Source: Hydrogenophaga intermedia
GTDB taxonomy: Bacteria; Pseudomonadota; Gammaproteobacteria; Burkholderiales; Burkholderiaceae_C
Assembly (NCBI RefSeq): GCF_000723405.1
Contig: NZ_CCAE010000002.1
Coordinates: 124,001 to 188,000, forward strand
Reading direction: 5' to 3'
Length of the DNA: 64,000 nt
In this document: positions 19,474-31,678 of the stretch, one piece after another
How the letters are laid out: each line of letters begins with the position of its first letter
How positions within the stretch are numbered: the stretch's first letter is position 1
Made by a program: the position numbers and the translations under genes
The notes under the pieces: model-generated
What the model was told of the DNA's origin: nothing
Databases searched by the model: none
What the model saw: only the letters and a program-made list of their open reading frames with translations

Positions 19474-21204
19474 TCATTCGTTCGTCACGCTGAGGACTTC
19501 CTCAAGGGAGGTGTGCCCCAGTTTGACTTTGAGCAGGCCGGACTCGCGCAGCGAGCGAACGCCTTCCTTGCTGGCTTGCTGGGCGATGTCCAGCGAGGTG
19601 CCGCCGCGCAAAATGATGCGTTGGATCTCCTCGGAGATCGGCATCACCTGATAGATGCCGACACGCCCCTTGTAGCCGTTGTTGCAGGCTGAGCAGCCGA
19701 CCGGCTTGTAGGGCGTCCAGGTGCCATCGAGTTCCTCGGGCTTGTAACCCGCCTCGAGCAGGGCCTTGCGGGGCACGTCCAGCGGCGCCTTGCAATTCGG
19801 GCACAGGCGCCGCGCGAGCCGTTGCGCGGTGATGAGGATCACGCTGGAGGCGATGTTGAACGTGGGGATGCCCATGTTCATCATCCGCGTGAGCGTCGTC
19901 GGCGCGTCGTTGGTGTGCAGGGTCGACATCACCATGTGGCCGGTCTGCGCGGCCTTGATTGCGATGTCGGCGGTTTCCAGGTCTCGGATCTCACCGACCA
20001 TGATCACGTCCGGATCCTGGCGCAGGAAGGCCTTGAGCGCGACCGCGAAGGTCAGGCCGGCCTTCTCGTTCATGTTCACCTGGTTGACGCCGGGCAAGTT
20101 GATCTCGGACGGGTCTTCGGCCGTCGAGATGTTCACACCCGGCTTGTTCAGGATGTTCAGGCAGGTGTACAGCGACACCGTCTTGCCTGAGCCCGTCGGG
20201 CCAGTGACGAGCACCATGCCATAGGGACGCTGGATGGCGTCCATCAGGCGCTCCTTCTCTTCCGGCTCGTAGCCCAGGGCGTCGATGCCCATCTTGGCCT
20301 GGCTCGGATCGAGGATACGGATCACGATCTTTTCACCGAACAGCGTGGGCAGGGTGCTGACGCGGAAGTCGATCACGCGGTCCGGGCCCACCTTGAGCTT
20401 CATCCGCCCGTCCTGGGGGACCCGCTTCTCGGAGATGTCCATCCGGGATATGACCTTGATCCGCGACGCCAGCTTGTCCTTGATAACGATCGGCGGCGAA
20501 GCGATTTCACGCAGTTCGCCGTCGATGCGGAAACGCACGCGGTACTGGTGCTCGTAGGGCTCGAAGTGCAGGTCGGACGCGCGCATGTTGAACGCGTCGA
20601 TCAGCATCTTGTGCAGGAACTTGACGACCGGCGCATCGTCGACCTCGCTGGCCTTCTCGGCGGCGTCTGCGCTGACGGCTTCGGTGGCCAACTCGTCGAA
20701 TTCGACATCGCCGACGATGTTTTCCATCGCCTCGGTGACGGACTTGGTCTGCGCCTCGACCAAGCGACTGAGCTTGTCGAATTCGGCGATGACCCAGTCC
20801 ACGCCCATTTGCGTGGCGAATTTGATCTTTTCAGCGGCCTGCTGATCGGATGGATCGGCCGTGGCGACGATCAAGCGGTTGTTGCGCTTGCTGAGGACGA
20901 CGATGCGAAAGTCCGCACAGATCTTGGCATCGAGCAAGCCGGCGGGCAGGCGCTGTGCATCAATCGCATCGAGATCGAGCAGCGGCGCGGCGAAGGCCAC
21001 CGACATGGTGTGGGCCAGATCGCTCGGAGACACGGCACCTGAGCCCGTCAACTCGGCGATGAAACTGGTTCGACTGCTTTGTGCCTTGCGGTACAGATCC
21101 TCGGCCGCCCGTTGATTGAGCTTGCCGGCCGACACGAGCGCACGCCCCAGCCCCGGAAGGGCCATGGACGGGCTATCCTGGTTCACCGTATCAACTGACG
21201 CCAT
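19474..21204 (-). CDS. pilB: Type IV pilus assembly ATPase PilB
   Basis: A 576-residue hexameric motor that powers pilus extension. The N-terminal MshEN-like domain covers about 15-150. The core has Walker A GPTGSGKT at 335-342, an Asp-box around TAEDPSEINLPG, a Walker B-like region DPDVIMVGEIRD, and the His-box TGHMVMSTLHTN. A zinc site is made by CPNC and CSAC near 460-500, with GYKGRVGIYQ after it. It is first in pilB-pilC-pilD-coaE-zapD-yacG. The 150 bases between its start and tRNA-Pro presumably hold the promoter, but I see no clear box. Confidence 0.97.
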   Translation of the reverse strand: MASVDTVNQDSPSMALPGLGRALVSAGKLNQRAAEDLYRKAQSSRTSFIAELTGSGAVSPSDLAHTMSVAFAAPLLDLDAIDAQRLPAGLLDAKICADFRIVVLSKRNNRLIVATADPSDQQAAEKIKFATQMGVDWVIAEFDKLSRLVEAQTKSVTEAMENIVGDVEFDELATEAVSADAAEKASEVDDAPVVKFLHKMLIDAFNMRASDLHFEPYEHQYRVRFRIDGELREIASPPIVIKDKLASRIKVISRMDISEKRVPQDGRMKLKVGPDRVIDFRVSTLPTLFGEKIVIRILDPSQAKMGIDALGYEPEEKERLMDAIQRPYGMVLVTGPTGSGKTVSLYTCLNILNKPGVNISTAEDPSEINLPGVNQVNMNEKAGLTFAVALKAFLRQDPDVIMVGEIRDLETADIAIKAAQTGHMVMSTLHTNDAPTTLTRMMNMGIPTFNIASSVILITAQRLARRLCPNCKAPLDVPRKALLEAGYKPEELDGTWTPYKPVGCSACNNGYKGRVGIYQVMPISEEIQRIILRGGTSLDIAQQASKEGVRSLRESGLLKVKLGHTSLEEVLSVTNE

Positions 21205-21355
21205 ATCTGCGTAATCTAACGGAAATCAATAACTTGGACGCCACAATTGACGCCAGTTATCCGGAAATCAGGGGCTCACGTCGATTGGCGTTGTATCCGC
21301 GACGCGCGGGGCATCGTGTGGGTGCCGCAGCGGCTGATCGCTGATGTGACCAGTT

Positions 21356-21434
<79 letters not shown>

Positions 21435-21484
21435 TGTGGACCCGCTGGATCCCTTGGCTGATGACGGCGCCACGACCGTGAACT

Positions 21485-22465
21485 TCAGGAGCGACGCTCC
21501 AGCAGTGCAGCCGCCAATTGTAGCAAAGCCTCTCGATGTGAATTGGCCGGCAGGGTCGCTGCGGCGTCGAGGGCGCGGCGCGCTTCAGCCTGCGCCGCGG
21601 CGCGCGCTGTGTCCAGGGCGCCGGTGCTCAGAATGACGCGCTGGATGTCTGGCAGGTTCTCTATCCGGCCGTGTTCGATGGCGTCGCGAATCAGCGCACG
21701 CTGGGTGGCGTCGCCCGCGCGCAGGGCGCAGATGATGGGCAGCGTGACTTTGCCCTCTCGCAAGTCGTCGCCCAGGTTCTTGCCCAGTTCGTCGGCGCTG
21801 CCTTCGTAGTCGAGCACGTCGTCAATGACCTGGAAGGCGGTGCCCAGGGCTTGCCCGTACGTGGCGCAAGCTTGCTCGATGGCCGGGTCGGCCTGCGCCA
21901 GTATGGGTGCCAGCCGTGCGCTGGCCTCGAACAGCTTGGCCGTTTTGGAGCGAATCACCCGCAGGTAGGACGCCTCGTCGATCGAGGCGTCGCGCATGTT
22001 CATGAGCTGCAGCACCTCTCCCTCTGCAATCACGTTCGTGGCGTCCGAAAGGACCTCCATCACCCGCATGTGATTGACGTCCACCATCATCTGGAAGGCG
22101 CGCGAGTACAGGAAATCGCCTACCAGCACACTGGCGGCGTTGCCGAACGTCTGATTGGCCGTGGGCCGGCCGCGGCGCAGGGTCGATTCATCGACCACGT
22201 CATCGTGCAGCAGTGTGGCCGTGTGAATGAACTCCACCACGGCGGCCAGTGTGTGCCGGTGCGGGTGGTCGCACGACAGGGCGCCGCTGACCAGTAGCAG
22301 CAGGGACGGGCGCAGGCGTTTGCCGCCCGCCGAGATGATGTACTGGGCCACTTCGCGCACGAGGGGCACGTCGGTGGTCAGCCGTTCATGGATCACCCGG
22401 TCAACCGCGGCCATGTCGGCGCGGATCAGTTCGAGCGGGTTGTTCGTCGGCAAGGCGAGGGACAA
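21485..22465 (-). CDS. ispB: Octaprenyl diphosphate synthase (long-chain trans-prenyl synthase)
   Basis: A roughly 326-residue enzyme that makes the isoprenoid side chain of ubiquinone from farnesyl diphosphate and IPP. The first Asp-rich motif is in LLHDDVVDES, the second in VIDDVLDYEG, and GGKRLRPSL is also conserved. The start is uncertain: there is no ATG at the expected place. A TTG at 22465 (MSLALPTNNPLELI) gives the usual N-terminus; the ATG at MAAVDRVI would cut into the conserved region. It is divergent from rplU, a standard arrangement in proteobacteria. The product links to the ubi genes near 44 kb. Confidence 0.93.
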   Translation of the reverse strand: MSLALPTNNPLELIRADMAAVDRVIHERLTTDVPLVREVAQYIISAGGKRLRPSLLLLVSGALSCDHPHRHTLAAVVEFIHTATLLHDDVVDESTLRRGRPTANQTFGNAASVLVGDFLYSRAFQMMVDVNHMRVMEVLSDATNVIAEGEVLQLMNMRDASIDEASYLRVIRSKTAKLFEASARLAPILAQADPAIEQACATYGQALGTAFQVIDDVLDYEGSADELGKNLGDDLREGKVTLPIICALRAGDATQRALIRDAIEHGRIENLPDIQRVILSTGALDTARAAAQAEARRALDAAATLPANSHREALLQLAAALLERRS

Positions 22466-22566
22466 GTGAGGGCCGTGGTCAGAGGCGGAAGGGCGCTGGA
22501 TTATAGGAAGGCCGCCTCGGGGCATACCCGCACGCGGGGCTGCACGAGGTGCAGCTGAGGGGCAAT

Positions 22567-22595
22567 TTGCCTGGGATGGCCCCGATGGCTATAAT
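22567..22595 (+). promoter_or_regulatory. Sigma-70 promoter of rplU-rpmA
   Basis: TTGCCT at 22567-22572 and a perfect TATAAT at 22590-22595 are separated by 17 bases, an almost ideal sigma-70 promoter. It lies 94 bases before rplU, leaving an untranslated leader of about 85 bases, where ribosomal protein operons often keep regulatory structure. Confidence 0.8.
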
Positions 22596-22688
22596 CCTCG
22601 GTTCGGCGGAAATCCGTCTGCCGATAGCCTTTGTAGGTTTGCCGGCTGTCAGGGCCAGGCGCTGCAAGGCCAACTTCAAGAGGTTCCT

Positions 22689-23000
22689 ATGTACGCGGTC
22701 ATAAAAACCGGTGGCAAGCAATATCGCGTGGCTGCCGGCGAAAAAATTAAAGTAGAACAGATTGCTGCGGATGTGGGCCAAGAGATCGTGTTCGATCAGG
22801 TTTTGGCTGTCGGTAACGGCACCGAGCTGAAAGTGGGCACTCCCTTGGTCTCCGGCGCATCGGTCACGGTCAAGGTAGTGGCGCACGGTCGTCACGACAA
22901 AGTGCGCATCTTCAAGATGCGCCGTCGCAAGCACTATCAGAAGCGCCAGGGTCACCGGCAGAATTTCACCGAGATCGAAATCGCTTCGATTTCGGGCTAA
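22689..23000 (+). CDS. rplU: 50S ribosomal protein L21
   Basis: A 103-residue protein matching L21 throughout: [19 protein letters not shown] at the start, and the basic C-terminal segment [16 protein letters not shown] that contacts 23S rRNA. L21 depends on L20 for assembly. The first part of the gene is less GC-rich than its surroundings, as in many highly expressed ribosomal genes. rpmA follows after 11 bases. Confidence 0.98.
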   Translation: MYAVIKTGGKQYRVAAGEKIKVEQIAADVGQEIVFDQVLAVGNGTELKVGTPLVSGASVTVKVVAHGRHDKVRIFKMRRRKHYQKRQGHRQNFTEIEIASISG

Positions 23001-23011
23001 GGAGCAGCAAG

Positions 23012-23269
23012 ATGGCACAGAAAAAAGGCGGCGGCTCTACCCGCAACGGGCGCGATTCCAAGCCCAAGATGCTCGGCGTGAAGGCGTTCGGCGGCGAACT
23101 GGTTTCGGCCGGCTCGATCATCGTGCGTCAGCGCGGCACCAAATTCCATCCCGGCACCAACGTGGGCGTCGGCAAGGACCACACCCTGTTCGCCACCGCA
23201 GACGGCCATGTGCAGTTCGCGGTCAAGGGTGCCTTGGGTCGTCACGTGGTCAGCGTCACTCCGGCCTGA
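23012..23269 (+). CDS. rpmA: 50S ribosomal protein L27
   Basis: An 85-residue protein with the L27 signature: [16 protein letters not shown] at the start, whose N-terminal tail reaches the peptidyl transferase centre, and [15 protein letters not shown]. It begins directly with the mature tail, so the N-terminal cleavage seen in Firmicutes is not needed. A GGAGCA ribosome site lies 6 bases upstream. The operon ends at a terminator 22 bases later. Confidence 0.98.
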   Translation: MAQKKGGGSTRNGRDSKPKMLGVKAFGGELVSAGSIIVRQRGTKFHPGTNVGVGKDHTLFATADGHVQFAVKGALGRHVVSVTPA

Positions 23270-23291
23270 TCCCGCACGATCCTCGCGCAAG

Positions 23292-23315
23292 AGGCCCGCG
23301 GACGCGGGCCTTTTT
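23292..23315 (+). terminator. Intrinsic terminator after rpmA
   Basis: AGGCCCGC (23292-23299) pairs with GCGGGCCT (23304-23311) around a GGAC loop, followed by a T-run. This should separate rplU-rpmA from obgE, although some read-through is usual because the order rplU-rpmA-obgE is conserved. Confidence 0.85.
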
Positions 23316-23330
23316 GTTGCCCTCAGCTAG

Positions 23331-24413
<1,083 letters not shown>

Positions 24414-24431
24414 TCCGATTCCATTGACACC

Positions 24432-25589
24432 ATGAGCCAGGTCCTCGACAGCACGGCCAGCGAAGCGGCCGACCTCGTGCGCCAAGCGCGCCGCATCGTT
24501 GTCAAGGTCGGCTCCAGTCTGGTGACCAATGAGGGCCGAGGCCTCGACGAGGAAGCCATCCGGCACTGGAGCCAGCAACTGGCGGCGCTGGTTCAACAGG
24601 GACGCGAGCTCATCATGGTGAGCAGTGGCGCCATCGCCGAGGGCATGAAGCGCCTGGGTTGGAGCAAACGGCCGCACGAGGTGAACGAGTTGCAGGCCGC
24701 CGCTGCTGTCGGGCAGATGGGCTTGGTGCAGATGTACGAGACCCAATTGCGCGCCTGTGGCGTGGGCAGCGCCCAGGTCTTGCTGACCCACGCGGACTTG
24801 GCCGATCGCGAGCGCTACCTCAACGCCCGCTCGACCCTGCGCACCTTGCTGCAGCTGGGTGTCGTGCCCGTGATCAACGAGAATGACACGGTGGTCAACG
24901 ACGAGATCAAGTTCGGTGACAACGACACGCTGGGCGCGCTTGTGGCCAACCTGGTCGAGGCCGACGTGCTGATCATCCTGACCGACCAAAAAGGCCTCTA
25001 CACGGCCGACCCCCGGCGCGACCCCGCCGCGCGCTTCGTGCACGCGGCGCGCGCGGGCGATCCTGCGCTGGAGGCGATGGCGGGTGGGGCGGGCAGCGGC
25101 ATCGGCAAGGGCGGCATGATCACCAAAATCCTGGCGGCCAAGCGCGCGGCGGCGTCCGGTGCATCGACGGTGATCGCCTGGGGGCGCGAGCCGGACGTGC
25201 TGCTGCGCCTGTGTGCGGGGGAGGCCATCGGCACGGCGCTCGTGGCGCAGACGGCCAAGCACCAGGCGCGCAAGCGCTGGATCTCCGATCACCTGCAGAT
25301 GCGAGGGGCGGTGGTGGTGGACGACGGCGCGGCAGCCAAGATCGCCAGCGAAGGCAAGAGCCTGCTGCCGATCGGCATGACCGCCGTCGAGGGTGATTTC
25401 TCGCGTGGCGACGTGATCGCGGTGCGCGACGCGCGCGGCCAGGAGGTGGCGCGCGGCTTGGCGAACTACGCCAGTTCCGAGGCGCGGCTGCTGTGCCGCA
25501 AATCCTCGGCCGATTTCGAGCGCCTGCTGGGCTACACCGCCGAGCCCGAGATGATCCACCGCGACAATCTGGTGCTCAGCCGCGGCTGA
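24432..25589 (+). CDS. proB: Glutamate 5-kinase
   Basis: A 385-residue enzyme for the first step of proline synthesis (ATP-dependent phosphorylation of glutamate). The amino acid kinase domain covers about 15-270, with [42 protein letters not shown] and [14 protein letters not shown]-terminal PUA domain (about 290-370) includes the [18 protein letters not shown] stretch. It is 18 bases after obgE and converges on the CNP1-like gene with a 6-base gap. Confidence 0.96.
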   Translation: MSQVLDSTASEAADLVRQARRIVVKVGSSLVTNEGRGLDEEAIRHWSQQLAALVQQGRELIMVSSGAIAEGMKRLGWSKRPHEVNELQAAAAVGQMGLVQMYETQLRACGVGSAQVLLTHADLADRERYLNARSTLRTLLQLGVVPVINENDTVVNDEIKFGDNDTLGALVANLVEADVLIILTDQKGLYTADPRRDPAARFVHAARAGDPALEAMAGGAGSGIGKGGMITKILAAKRAAASGASTVIAWGREPDVLLRLCAGEAIGTALVAQTAKHQARKRWISDHLQMRGAVVVDDGAAAKIASEGKSLLPIGMTAVEGDFSRGDVIAVRDARGQEVARGLANYASSEARLLCRKSSADFERLLGYTAEPEMIHRDNLVLSRG

Positions 25590-25595
25590 GACGCG

Positions 25596-26108
25596 TCAGC
25601 GCAGGCGGTACGTGAAGCCGTTTCGCAGGGTGTCGAGGATCTGGCGCGGCGATCCGTTCGGGGCGCGCCCGTCGCACAGGCCGGTTTGCGCAAGCTTTAG
25701 CGCGCGGCGGGTGCTGCCCCGCGTGTCCATGGCCTGCCATTCATCGGTGGAACTGGTGCGCCATTTCGCGCTGTCCGGGTCCCAGCGGCCATAGACCTTG
25801 ACTTCGGCCGCATTGCAGCGCACGCCTTCGTACAGCACGTTGACAGCCCCGCTGCGGCTGCGCGCGACAAAGACGTAGCGCACCACGCCGTCGGTGCCGA
25901 CGCTCAGCGTGTCCGGGTCGATGCCGTACTCGAAGGACGAGCGGTCCTCGATGTTCACGGTGACCAGCTTGTCGGTGCTGAAGTGCTGGGGCAGGGCCAC
26001 CTCGGCTTCTTTCCAAGGCTCGGGTTCCTGGTATTGGGCCCACGTGGTGCCGTGCGCGGTGACGAGCGCGGCGGCGCAAACCGCCGCGCGAAGGAACCTG
26101 CTGTTCAT
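25596..26108 (-). CDS. CNP1-like family protein, probable exported
   Basis: A 170-residue protein with a Sec signal peptide (about 1-24, ending TTWAQ). The mature part ([10 protein letters not shown], then [26 protein letters not shown] and NVLYEGVRC) matches the CNP1-like family found in Neisseria and Burkholderiales. Its function is not known. The ATG overlaps the rppH stop by four bases (ATGA on the minus strand), so its translation is probably coupled to rppH. Confidence 0.8.
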   Translation of the reverse strand: MNSRFLRAAVCAAALVTAHGTTWAQYQEPEPWKEAEVALPQHFSTDKLVTVNIEDRSSFEYGIDPDTLSVGTDGVVRYVFVARSRSGAVNVLYEGVRCNAAEVKVYGRWDPDSAKWRTSSTDEWQAMDTRGSTRRALKLAQTGLCDGRAPNGSPRQILDTLRNGFTYRLR

Positions 26109-26758
26109 TTGGAAGCGATGCCCTGAGGGCTGGTGAGCGGTTGCGGGCCCGGGTCGAAACTGGCCCCGGGCGGCAACTCCAGGCCGGGTGGCGGCGAGGG
26201 CACGGTATCGGGGCCATGATCGGTTTCGGCCTGACGAGGGCCGCGACTCTGGTGGTTGCGCAGATAGCGATTGCGGTGGCCTTCATGACGTGGCACATAG
26301 CGCGCCAACTCGGTCAACGCCATCTCATAGACGCCGCGCTTGAACTCGACGACCACGTCCAGTGGCACCCAGTAGTCGTTCCAGCGCCAGGCGTCGAATT
26401 CGGGGTGGTTGGTGGCGCGCAGGTTCAGGTGCCAGTCCTGTGCCACCAGTCGCAGCAGATACCAGATCTGCTTTTGTCCCTTGTAATGTCCACGCGCATC
26501 GCGCCGGATGAAGCGGTCAGGCACTTCATAGCGCAACCAATCCTTCGTGCGGGCCACGATGGCCACGTGCTCGGGGCGCAGACCCACTTCCTCGTGCAGT
26601 TCCCGGTACATCGCCTGCTCGGGCGTTTCGCCGCGGTCGATACCGCCTTGCGGGAACTGCCAGGAGTGGGAGCGGATGCGCTTGCCCCAGAACACCTGGT
26701 TTTTCTGGTTGAGCAGAATGATGCCGACAGTGGGCCTGAAGCCCTCTCTGTCAAGCAT
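26105..26758 (-). CDS. rppH: RNA pyrophosphohydrolase RppH
   Basis: A 217-residue Nudix enzyme that removes pyrophosphate from the 5' end of mRNAs and so triggers RNase E decay. The N-terminus [17 protein letters not shown], the [13 protein letters not shown] segment and the Nudix box at 38-60 (with RELHEEVGL) are all diagnostic. The first 165 residues are the enzyme. The last 50 are proline-rich and low in complexity, an extension seen in Burkholderiales. I chose the ATG at 26758; the open frame upstream lacks family sequence. It is divergent from proS. Confidence 0.94.
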   Translation of the reverse strand: MLDREGFRPTVGIILLNQKNQVFWGKRIRSHSWQFPQGGIDRGETPEQAMYRELHEEVGLRPEHVAIVARTKDWLRYEVPDRFIRRDARGHYKGQKQIWYLLRLVAQDWHLNLRATNHPEFDAWRWNDYWVPLDVVVEFKRGVYEMALTELARYVPRHEGHRNRYLRNHQSRGPRQAETDHGPDTVPSPPPGLELPPGASFDPGPQPLTSPQGIASK

Positions 26759-26924
26759 AATCAACCTCGATTTTTGAACTGCGACCATTATGCATCGCAC
26801 CCCGCGCCCAGCGAAGTGATCGCACACCGCACGGCCCCGCGTCCCGCCTAGGGATATACCCGCAAGCGGCGCCGGAGTCACCCCTCCAGAACCCCTTTCG
26901 CGCACCCCCGGTGCAGGCCCCTTC

Positions 26925-28666
<1,742 letters not shown>

Positions 28667-28670
<4 letters not shown>

Positions 28671-29293
28671 ACGAGGGTGGCCTCACCCGACGCCAGGGGT
28701 TGGCTGCCATGGCCGCTCTGGCGGGGAACGTCTGGTTGCCGCCAGCGCGTGCAGGCCAGCTCGAGGAGCCCCTGGCCGATTCTGTGCGCACCGCCTTGAG
28801 CGCGGCCATCGCCAACGGATCACCCCCGGTTCCCGAGTTCCACGACACCGAGCGCCGCCTGGCGTACCTGCGCTGGCTGGGCGCCAACAGCGAACGCTTG
28901 CGTCGGCGCAAGCCCGATTTCCAGACCCGCATCGAATTCCTGCAGACCGTGTGGTACGAGACGCGCCGCGCGGGCCTGGACACCACCATGGTGCTGGGCC
29001 TCATTCAGGTGGAGAGCGGGTTCCGCAAGTTCGCCATCTCCAGCGTGGGCGCGCGCGGCTACATGCAGATCATGCCGTTCTGGTCCCGCCTCATCGGCGA
29101 CGGCGACGTGGGTGGGCTGTTCCACATGCAGACCAACCTGCGCTTCGGCTGTGTGATCCTGAGGCACTACCTTGACCGCGAACGCGGCAATGCCTTCATG
29201 GCCCTCGGTCGCTACAACGGCAGCCGAGGCAAGGACGTGTATCCCAATGCCGTGCAGGCCGCGGCGCGTCAGTGGGCGCACCCCGACGCCTGA
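28667..29293 (+). CDS. Lytic transglycosylase (SLT domain) with Tat-like signal
   Basis: A 208-residue protein. The SLT fold is clear from about residue 95: [30 protein letters not shown] (Glu in VESGF is the catalytic acid; GYMQIMP is the ES-motif partner), then [15 protein letters not shown] and [10 protein letters not shown]. It would cut peptidoglycan glycan strands with 1,6-anhydro product formation. The N-terminus reads [15 protein letters not shown] and ends PPARAG, a plausible twin-arginine signal with an AxA-type cleavage site. It overlaps proS (ATGA) and converges on the AAA ATPase gene. Confidence 0.85.
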
Positions 29294-29303
29294 ACGATCC
29301 CCT

Positions 29304-30311
29304 TTACTGCAGGAAGCCGATGCGGCCCTTGCCTGGCCCACCGCGCGGTAGGTCCTCGGGCTCAATGCGGTAGCGCTCGTCCAGGCGAGCATTGCCGAAA
29401 GCCGTGACCAGCGCGCGGCGCATCTCGCGCGGTGGCAGGCCGCCAAGTACGTCCAGCACGTCGGCGGGAACCTCGGGGTCGAAGCGCTGGCCCCAGTCGT
29501 GTTCGCCTCGGATGCCGCGGTACAGGTTGGCCGCGATCTTGCGCGCGGCCTCGGGCGAGGGCGGCTGGATCTCGAACACGTTCATGCGGTTGAGGATGGG
29601 CTCTGGGATGGAGCGCTCGTCGTTGGCCGTGGTGACCCAGATGACCTGGCTGGCGTCTATTGCCACCTCAGCGAATTCGTCGACGAAGTGCTGCGCCGTG
29701 TCGTGCTCCAGCAGGCTGTAGAGTGCGCCCAGCGGGTCATACTGGGCGTCGGCACTGGCCTTGTCGATCTCGTCCACGACGATCACCGGGTTGGCGTATT
29801 GGCCATCCACCAGGGCCTCGAACACCTTGCCCGGCCGCGCGCCCTTCCATTGGGATGAGGAGCCAGAGAGCAGCCAGCCCGCGGTCATGCTGCTCATGGG
29901 CACCAGGTTCATGCTGGTGCCCAGCAGCTCGGCGATCTGGCGCGCGAAGTGCGTCTTGCCCACGCCAGGTGGGCCCAGCAGCAGCATGGGCGTCACCTCC
30001 AGGCTGTCGCGGCTGTCCTGGCTCAGCGCCACGTGGCGCTTCACGTCGTCCAGCGCATCGCCGAAGTTGGGCATCAGCTCGTAGAGCGGGGCCATGTCGG
30101 GCAGGCCCGAGGGCTTGACCGCGAAGCGCTGCGGGCCGCGTTCGAGCATGCGCTGCCAGGTGTTGCGTAGGCCCTCGTGTTCGCGTTCGTTGCCGCTGGC
30201 CTGCAGCTTCGCCAGTCGGCGCTCGACTTCCTCGGCGTTGAACACACTGCGCATCTGGGCGATGGGCAGGCCCAGGGGAGGTGAGGCGACCAGGCTGCGT
30301 GAGTTGCTCAT
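29304..30311 (-). CDS. AAA-family ATPase (Lon/ClpX-like core), function unknown
   Basis: A 335-residue ATPase. Walker A GPPGVGKT is at 113-120, Walker B VIVVDEID at 175-182, sensor 1 is in VIWVTTANDE, and an arginine finger is likely in IPEPILNRMNVFEI. The C-terminal lid carries GLPPREMRRAL (sensor 2). The AAA module resembles Lon, but there is no protease domain and no Lon N-domain; the first 100 residues are a charged helical region. GGAGAG lies 4 bases before the ATG. It stands alone between convergent neighbours. I cannot name a specific role. Confidence 0.8.
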   Translation of the reverse strand: MSNSRSLVASPPLGLPIAQMRSVFNAEEVERRLAKLQASGNEREHEGLRNTWQRMLERGPQRFAVKPSGLPDMAPLYELMPNFGDALDDVKRHVALSQDSRDSLEVTPMLLLGPPGVGKTHFARQIAELLGTSMNLVPMSSMTAGWLLSGSSSQWKGARPGKVFEALVDGQYANPVIVVDEIDKASADAQYDPLGALYSLLEHDTAQHFVDEFAEVAIDASQVIWVTTANDERSIPEPILNRMNVFEIQPPSPEAARKIAANLYRGIRGEHDWGQRFDPEVPADVLDVLGGLPPREMRRALVTAFGNARLDERYRIEPEDLPRGGPGKGRIGFLQ

Positions 30312-30425
30312 GGAACTCTCCTACGAACGCGATGGTTGGATCATTCAAGCACGGGTCGTGCCTGAGCGACCTGCTGATAAGGACCGGAAAAGGCCCGCTG
30401 GAGTTCACTTTCGCGCCGAGCGTGC

Positions 30426-30458
30426 AAAAAGCACGAAGCCGCCCGTTGGGCGGCTTCG
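30426..30458 (-). terminator. Intrinsic terminator of the hemA-prfA-prmC-grxD operon
   Basis: On the minus strand a perfect 10-base stem (GAAGCCGCCC with GGGCGGCTTC; 30435-30444 and 30448-30457) with a 3-base loop is followed, after GTGC, by TTTTT (30426-30430). It begins about 20 bases after the grxD stop. Confidence 0.8.
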
Positions 30459-30478
30459 GCGGGGATACGGTTGGGGGT

Positions 30479-30802
30479 TCAGTTCTGCGCGGTGAGTACC
30501 TGCTGCAGCTCACCCGACTGGTACATCTCCATCATGATGTCCGAGCCGCCGACGAATTCGCCCTTCACGTAGAGCTGGGGAATGGTGGGCCAGTTGCTGT
30601 ATTCCTTGATGCCCTGCCGGATGGCTTCGTCTTCCAGCACGTTCACGGTGAACAGGGTGCGGGGATCAACGCCGCTGGCCTTGAGGATCTGGATCGCACG
30701 GCCCGAAAAGCCGCACATGGGGAAGCTGGCGCTGCCCTTCATGAAGAGCACGATGTCGTGGGATTTGACCAGTTGGTCGATGCGGGTCTGGGTGTCGCTC
30801 AT
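30479..30802 (-). CDS. grxD: Monothiol glutaredoxin, Grx4 family
   Basis: A 107-residue monothiol glutaredoxin that binds a glutathione-ligated 2Fe-2S cluster and works in iron-sulfur delivery. The active site is FPMCGFS with Cys30 and a conserved Lys22. [20 protein letters not shown] is the glutathione-binding part. It is last in hemA-prfA-prmC-grxD, an order widely kept in betaproteobacteria, with 42 bases after prmC. Confidence 0.96.
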   Translation of the reverse strand: MSDTQTRIDQLVKSHDIVLFMKGSASFPMCGFSGRAIQILKASGVDPRTLFTVNVLEDEAIRQGIKEYSNWPTIPQLYVKGEFVGGSDIMMEMYQSGELQQVLTAQN

Positions 30803-30844
30803 GTCGTGGTCCTGCTGGCGGGGGCGGGCCCCGGAATGAAGGAA

Positions 30845-31678
30845 TTATCGCGCCGACGGCCAACGGGCGCCGCTGCAGCGCACGATGCCCGCCAGGTCGG
30901 TGCGGCCGCTCACGGCCTCGAAGCCGGCCGCGCTCAGCAGAGCCTGAACGGCGTTGGCCTGGTCGTGCCCGTGTTCCAGCAGCAGCCAACCGCCCGGCGC
31001 CAGGGCGCGGGTGGCCTGGTCCACGATGACGCGGATGTCGTCCAGCCCGTCGGCGCCCGAGACCAGGGCCGACAGGGGCTCCTGGCGCAGGGCTGTCAGG
31101 TGCGGGTCGGCGGCGGCGATGTAGGGCGGGTTGCTCACGATCAGGTCGAAGCGCTCGCCGGGCGCGGCGGCCAGCCAGGGGCCGGCCGCGAAGCGGGGTC
31201 GCAGGCCCAGGCGCTCGGCGTTCTCGCGCGCCAGGGCCAGGGCGGTGTCGCTGGCATCGGTGGCGGTCATGCGCAGGTCCGGGGCGACGCTCAGCAGGGC
31301 CAAGGCGATCGCACCGCTGCCGGTACCCAGGTCGATGACCCGTGCGTCGGGCGGCAGGTCCGTGAGCACCTCCAGCGCCCAGTCCACCAGGGTTTCAGTG
31401 TCGGGGCGCGGTACCAGCGCGCGCGCGTCGGCGCGCAGCGTCAGCCCATGGAAGCTCTGCTCGCCGCGCAGGTAGGCCATGGGTTCGCCTTCACGGTGGC
31501 GCCGGGCCAGCGCGGCCAAGTGTGCGCGCGCGGTGTCGTCCAGCGTGAGTTCATCGTGCGCCGCCAGCCAGGCGCGCGCGTGCGGGTCACGGCCCAGGGC
31601 CAGCAGCAGCAGTTGCTGGGCCTCCAGGCGCGGCACGCCGTCGACCACCAATGCGCGCAAGGCTTCGGCAATCGTCAT
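30845..31678 (-). CDS. prmC: Peptide chain release factor N5-glutamine methyltransferase
   Basis: A 277-residue SAM-dependent enzyme that methylates the glutamine of the GGQ motif of release factors. The SAM site is [13 protein letters not shown] (about 114-126) and the catalytic NPPY is at 183-186. The N-terminal helical domain (1-85) binds the release factor. The ATG at 31678 overlaps the prfA stop by ATGA, so enzyme and substrate are coupled in translation. Confidence 0.96.
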   Translation of the reverse strand: MTIAEALRALVVDGVPRLEAQQLLLLALGRDPHARAWLAAHDELTLDDTARAHLAALARRHREGEPMAYLRGEQSFHGLTLRADARALVPRPDTETLVDWALEVLTDLPPDARVIDLGTGSGAIALALLSVAPDLRMTATDASDTALALARENAERLGLRPRFAAGPWLAAAPGERFDLIVSNPPYIAAADPHLTALRQEPLSALVSGADGLDDIRVIVDQATRALAPGGWLLLEHGHDQANAVQALLSAAGFEAVSGRTDLAGIVRCSGARWPSAR

